DNA of 64,000 nucleotides, taken from a marine gamma proteobacterium HTCC2148 (GTDB lineage: Bacteria; Pseudomonadota; Gammaproteobacteria; Pseudomonadales; Halieaceae). The notes under the pieces are model-generated. The model saw only the letters and a list, made by a program, of their open reading frames with translations, searched no databases and was not told the origin of the DNA. Shown here piece after piece: positions 61,818 through 64,000 of this stretch; position 1 is the first letter of the stretch; each line of letters opens with the position of its first letter. The stretch lies in contig DS999225.1 in assembly GCA_000156295.1 (NCBI GenBank), positions 68,852 to 132,851 of the forward strand, given 5' to 3'. The position numbers were made by a program, and so were the translations under genes.

Positions 61818-62941
61818 TCGCCAAGCGCTAGAGAATACTTGTAAAAAGCGGTGTCTCGCTCGTAGCCTAGTTTTTCGTACAGGGCTTGCGCCTGGTGATT
61901 GTCAGTGTCTGTTTCAAGGTCTATTCGACAGGCCTTTGCTTTTTTCGCTACCTTCTCTGCCGCCGCCATCAGTCCCCTTGCAACGCCGCGCTGCCTCGCT
62001 TCTTTGTCAACGTAGAGATCGTAGAGCGTTATCAGCGGCGCTGCCGCCAAAGAGCACCAGCCGGGATATAACTGAGCAAATCCAAGTGCGCCGCCTTCTT
62101 TGTCCAGTGCAAGAAGAATCGTAGAGCGCTGCTGGCGCACATTGTTGCCAATGAAGCGTCTGGCCAGTTTCAGGTTGCTTGGCTCGTTATAGAATTGTCT
62201 GTAGAGGTCAAACAGTTTGGCGACTTCGCCAATGTGACTTTCATCTGCAACGACAATGCGTAGCGATTTGTCCGCGGTTGAGAGCGATGTGCCACGAAGG
62301 CCCACTTGTTCAGGTGGCGCAAAACACCAGGGAAAAACGCTTGCGAGAAAAGAGAGGTAGAGGTAGCGAGAATTCTCCCTGTCGTAATTGTCTCCGGCAA
62401 AGAGCATTTCTTGCCAAATTTCATCCACCAGGCCTTGTACTGCATTTGCCATCGCCAAGGCATTCATTTGCGAATCTTTCTCGCCCTTGCGAATGATCTC
62501 ACGACAAAACTGGTGGGTCAGGTTGAGGATTTTCTGGTCTTGAGTGCCGCAGATTCGCTGGTAATCCTTGCGGCTGCGTGCCTCCGCAGAAAACGCATAC
62601 CAGACCGCCATTTTTCTTGGCTCAGTAACACTGGGATCCAGTGAGGCTTCCATAAGTGCCAGCAATTTTGCCGCGGGGTCTTCTTCAGACTGGGCGATGG
62701 CAAGGTCGATACCGTGCTCGAACTCTTTCGCGACACAGTTCAGGGTCTCCAAGAGTAAAGATTCTTTACTGTCGAAGTGGAAATTGACGGAACCTGCGCT
62801 AAGGCCTGCTTCTTTTGCTATTTTTGCCAGGGTCAGCCCAGACATGCCGTGTTCAGAAATAGCACTCATCGTAGCGTCAATGAGCAAGCGGCGGCGTTCG
62901 ATCTGAATGGCCTTGTTTGCAGCTGTTTTTTTTTCGCTCAT
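61814..62941 (-). CDS. TetR/BetI-like regulator fused to a GNAT acetyltransferase domain
   Basis: A 375-residue protein (ATG 62941; an in-frame start at 63019 would add 26 residues covering the promoter repeats). Residues about 1-200 are a BetI-like TetR protein (RRRLLIDATMSAISEHGMSGLTLAKIAKEAGLS split; HFDSKESLLLETL; VWYAFSAEARSRKDYQRIC), paralogous to the regulator at 53849. Residues about 210-375 are a complete GNAT domain with the acetyl-CoA loop RQRGVARGLM and LYEKLGYERD. One continuous frame encodes both. It may sense the amine and acetylate it, or use acetyl-CoA as a second signal. It faces the catabolic genes convergently and purU divergently. Confidence 0.88.
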   Translation of the reverse strand: MSEKKTAANKAIQIERRRLLIDATMSAISEHGMSGLTLAKIAKEAGLSAGSVNFHFDSKESLLLETLNCVAKEFEHGIDLAIAQSEEDPAAKLLALMEASLDPSVTEPRKMAVWYAFSAEARSRKDYQRICGTQDQKILNLTHQFCREIIRKGEKDSQMNALAMANAVQGLVDEIWQEMLFAGDNYDRENSRYLYLSFLASVFPWCFAPPEQVGLRGTSLSTADKSLRIVVADESHIGEVAKLFDLYRQFYNEPSNLKLARRFIGNNVRQQRSTILLALDKEGGALGFAQLYPGWCSLAAAPLITLYDLYVDKEARQRGVARGLMAAAEKVAKKAKACRIDLETDTDNHQAQALYEKLGYERDTAFYKYSLALGD

Positions 62942-63006
62942 GCGCCAGGAAACCTGTATTGGTGATGCTGGGTTTAACTTGGATTGAGGTGCCAGAGCTG
63001 GCATTA

Positions 63007-63038
63007 TATACCGATACAAAAAATTAAACAGATGTATA
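63007..63038. promoter_or_regulatory. Possible operator with TATAC/GTATA half-sites upstream of TetR-GNAT gene
   Basis: TATAC at 63007-63011 and GTATA at 63034-63038 flank an A/T-rich core; on the minus strand ATAC-N16-GTAT spacing equals that seen across the two palindromes before the Rieske gene. Symmetry inside each half is poor, so this is a weak candidate for a shared site of the TetR-GNAT regulator. Confidence 0.3.
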
Positions 63039-63100
63039 GATGAGCGCGTTGGACGGTGTTATGTCGGTCAATGTGAGCTTAATAGCAGTGAGAAATATGT

Positions 63101-63973
63101 ATGAGTGAGTCGCCCAGTAAATCCAGTTTTACCTTAATAATATCCTGCCCCGACGAGGTTGGTATTGTTGCCGCCATTTGTCAGTTTATTGCTCAACGTG
63201 GTGGATCCCTGATTGAGTCCAATCAACATACCGACGTTGAACAAGGCTGGTTTTACCTGCGCAACGTCATTGACGGGCAGTCCTTGTCCATCGATGAAAA
63301 TCGGTTTCGTGAAGAGTTTGCTCCCTTGGCAGATAAGTTTTCGATGGAGTGGTATTTGCGCGATAACAGCGTGCCTCAGCGGGTGGCTATCATGGCCAGC
63401 CATTCGTCGCACTGTCTGGCAGATTTGTTGCACCGCTGGAAGAGCAATGAGCTCAACTGCACTATTCCCTGCGTTATTTCCAATCATGAAAATTTGCGCA
63501 GCATGGTGGAGTGGCACGGTATACCCTTTCATCACGTGCCAGTTCCAAAGGAAGACAAGTCCGAGGCCTTTGAAAAAACAGCCAATATTATTGAACGTCA
63601 TCAGGCGGAAACAATCGTGCTGGCGAGATATATGCAGATTATTCCTCCGGCTATCTGCTCTTCTTATTCAGGCCGCTTAATCAATATCCATCATAGTTTC
63701 TTACCTTCGTTTATCGGTGCCAACCCTTACCAAAAGGCCTATGACAGAGGCGTCAAACTGATTGGAGCGACCTGCCATTACGTAACCGAGGATTTGGACG
63801 AAGGCCCCATTATCGAGCAGGATGTTATCCGCGTGAGCCACAGCTGTGATAAAGATGACATGGTGCGCCTGGGACGTGATGTTGAACGCTCAGCTTTATC
63901 CCGCGGCTTACGCTACCACCTGGAGGATCGAGTGATCGTGCGAGGCAATAAAACGGTGGTGTTTACGCCATGA
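63101..63973 (+). CDS. purU: Formyltetrahydrofolate deformylase
   Basis: A 290-residue enzyme. An N-terminal ACT domain (LIISCPDEVGIVAAICQFIA) is followed by a formyltransferase-like hydrolase domain with VISNHENL, LARYMQIIP, INIHHSFLPSF and ATCHYVTEDLDEGPIIEQ (catalytic Asn/His/Asp region). It releases formate and free tetrahydrofolate from 10-formyl-THF. In demethylation loci it regenerates THF from the one-carbon units captured by GcvT-like enzymes, which fits its place here. Its stop overlaps the next ATG (ATGA at 63970-63973). Confidence 0.93.
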   Translation: MSESPSKSSFTLIISCPDEVGIVAAICQFIAQRGGSLIESNQHTDVEQGWFYLRNVIDGQSLSIDENRFREEFAPLADKFSMEWYLRDNSVPQRVAIMASHSSHCLADLLHRWKSNELNCTIPCVISNHENLRSMVEWHGIPFHHVPVPKEDKSEAFEKTANIIERHQAETIVLARYMQIIPPAICSSYSGRLINIHHSFLPSFIGANPYQKAYDRGVKLIGATCHYVTEDLDEGPIIEQDVIRVSHSCDKDDMVRLGRDVERSALSRGLRYHLEDRVIVRGNKTVVFTP

Positions 63974-64000
63974 GTTACCGGTTGCCGGGTGATAAAAGTA
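63970..64000 (+). CDS. Start of a further coupled gene, truncated by window edge
   Basis: ATG 63970 overlaps the purU stop (ATGA) and reads MSYRLPGDKS before the window ends. Ten residues cannot identify a family. The opening resembles starts of sarcosine-oxidase alpha subunits, which would suit the locus, but this is weak. Confidence 0.4.
   Translation, partial: MSYRLPGDKS

Overview
The window looks like chromosome of a marine-type gammaproteobacterium. The layout recalls Cellvibrionales/Halieaceae-like bacteria; that placement is inference from gene content, not from a marker gene. Coding density is very high and neighbouring genes often overlap by 1, 4 or 8 bp. I see no rRNA, tRNA, CRISPR array, insertion sequence or prophage. 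Both ends cut genes: a sulfatase C-terminus on the left and the first codons of a new ORF on the right.

Left part (1-23.7 kb). After the sulfatase remnant comes recQ (minus). A small/large sodium:solute symporter pair (DUF4212 plus a VC_2705-type permease) follows, with a small membrane-anchored protein and a cNMP/CBS/DUF294 sensor protein. The next gene is an internally deleted DEDDh exonuclease pseudogene. Then come an RND efflux adaptor/permease/VOC operon, an NAD(P)-binding lipoprotein, a PadR regulator, a beta-lactamase-fold hydrolase, an HD-GYP protein with a degenerate HD pair, a DMT exporter coupled to an M48 lipoprotein protease, a PlpD-like patatin/POTRA/barrel protein and a gspA-gspB pair.

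Middle part (23.7-49 kb). This holds alkaline phosphatase, glnK-amtB, an alpha/beta hydrolase, a Ppx/GppA phosphatase and a DUF3604 protein. A minus-strand D-amino-acid operon (37.76 to 31.79 kb) reads D-Glu-cyclase domain (DUF1445) - pxpA - pxpB - pxpC - D-Glu-cyclase C-domain (DUF4392) - D-amino-acid transaminase - alanine racemase. It could interconvert D-Ala, D-Glu, 5-oxoproline and glutamate. The two cyclase genes match the two halves of the eukaryotic D-glutamate cyclase. Next are a TesB thioesterase, two acyl-CoA synthetases, an SDR, a second RND pump and a DUF3336 patatin with a histone-like tail.

Right part (49-64 kb). This is a coherent amine-catabolism locus. The minus strand carries a BetI-like regulator, a PotF/PotG/PotH/PotI-type ABC importer and an agmatinase-family ureohydrolase. 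The plus strand carries two tandem FAD amine-oxidoreductase-like genes, a GcvT-like folate enzyme, a Rieske oxygenase of the quaternary-amine type and a class III aminotransferase. A TetR-GNAT fusion faces them, followed by purU and the start of another coupled gene. My model is import of a (poly)amine or N-methylated amine, oxidative N-demethylation with capture of the one-carbon unit on tetrahydrofolate, and transamination of the remaining amine. Tandem palindromes precede the Rieske gene and a TetR-type palindrome lies in the betI/FAD divergent region. This locus and the D-glutamate operon are the best candidates for under-described biology here.
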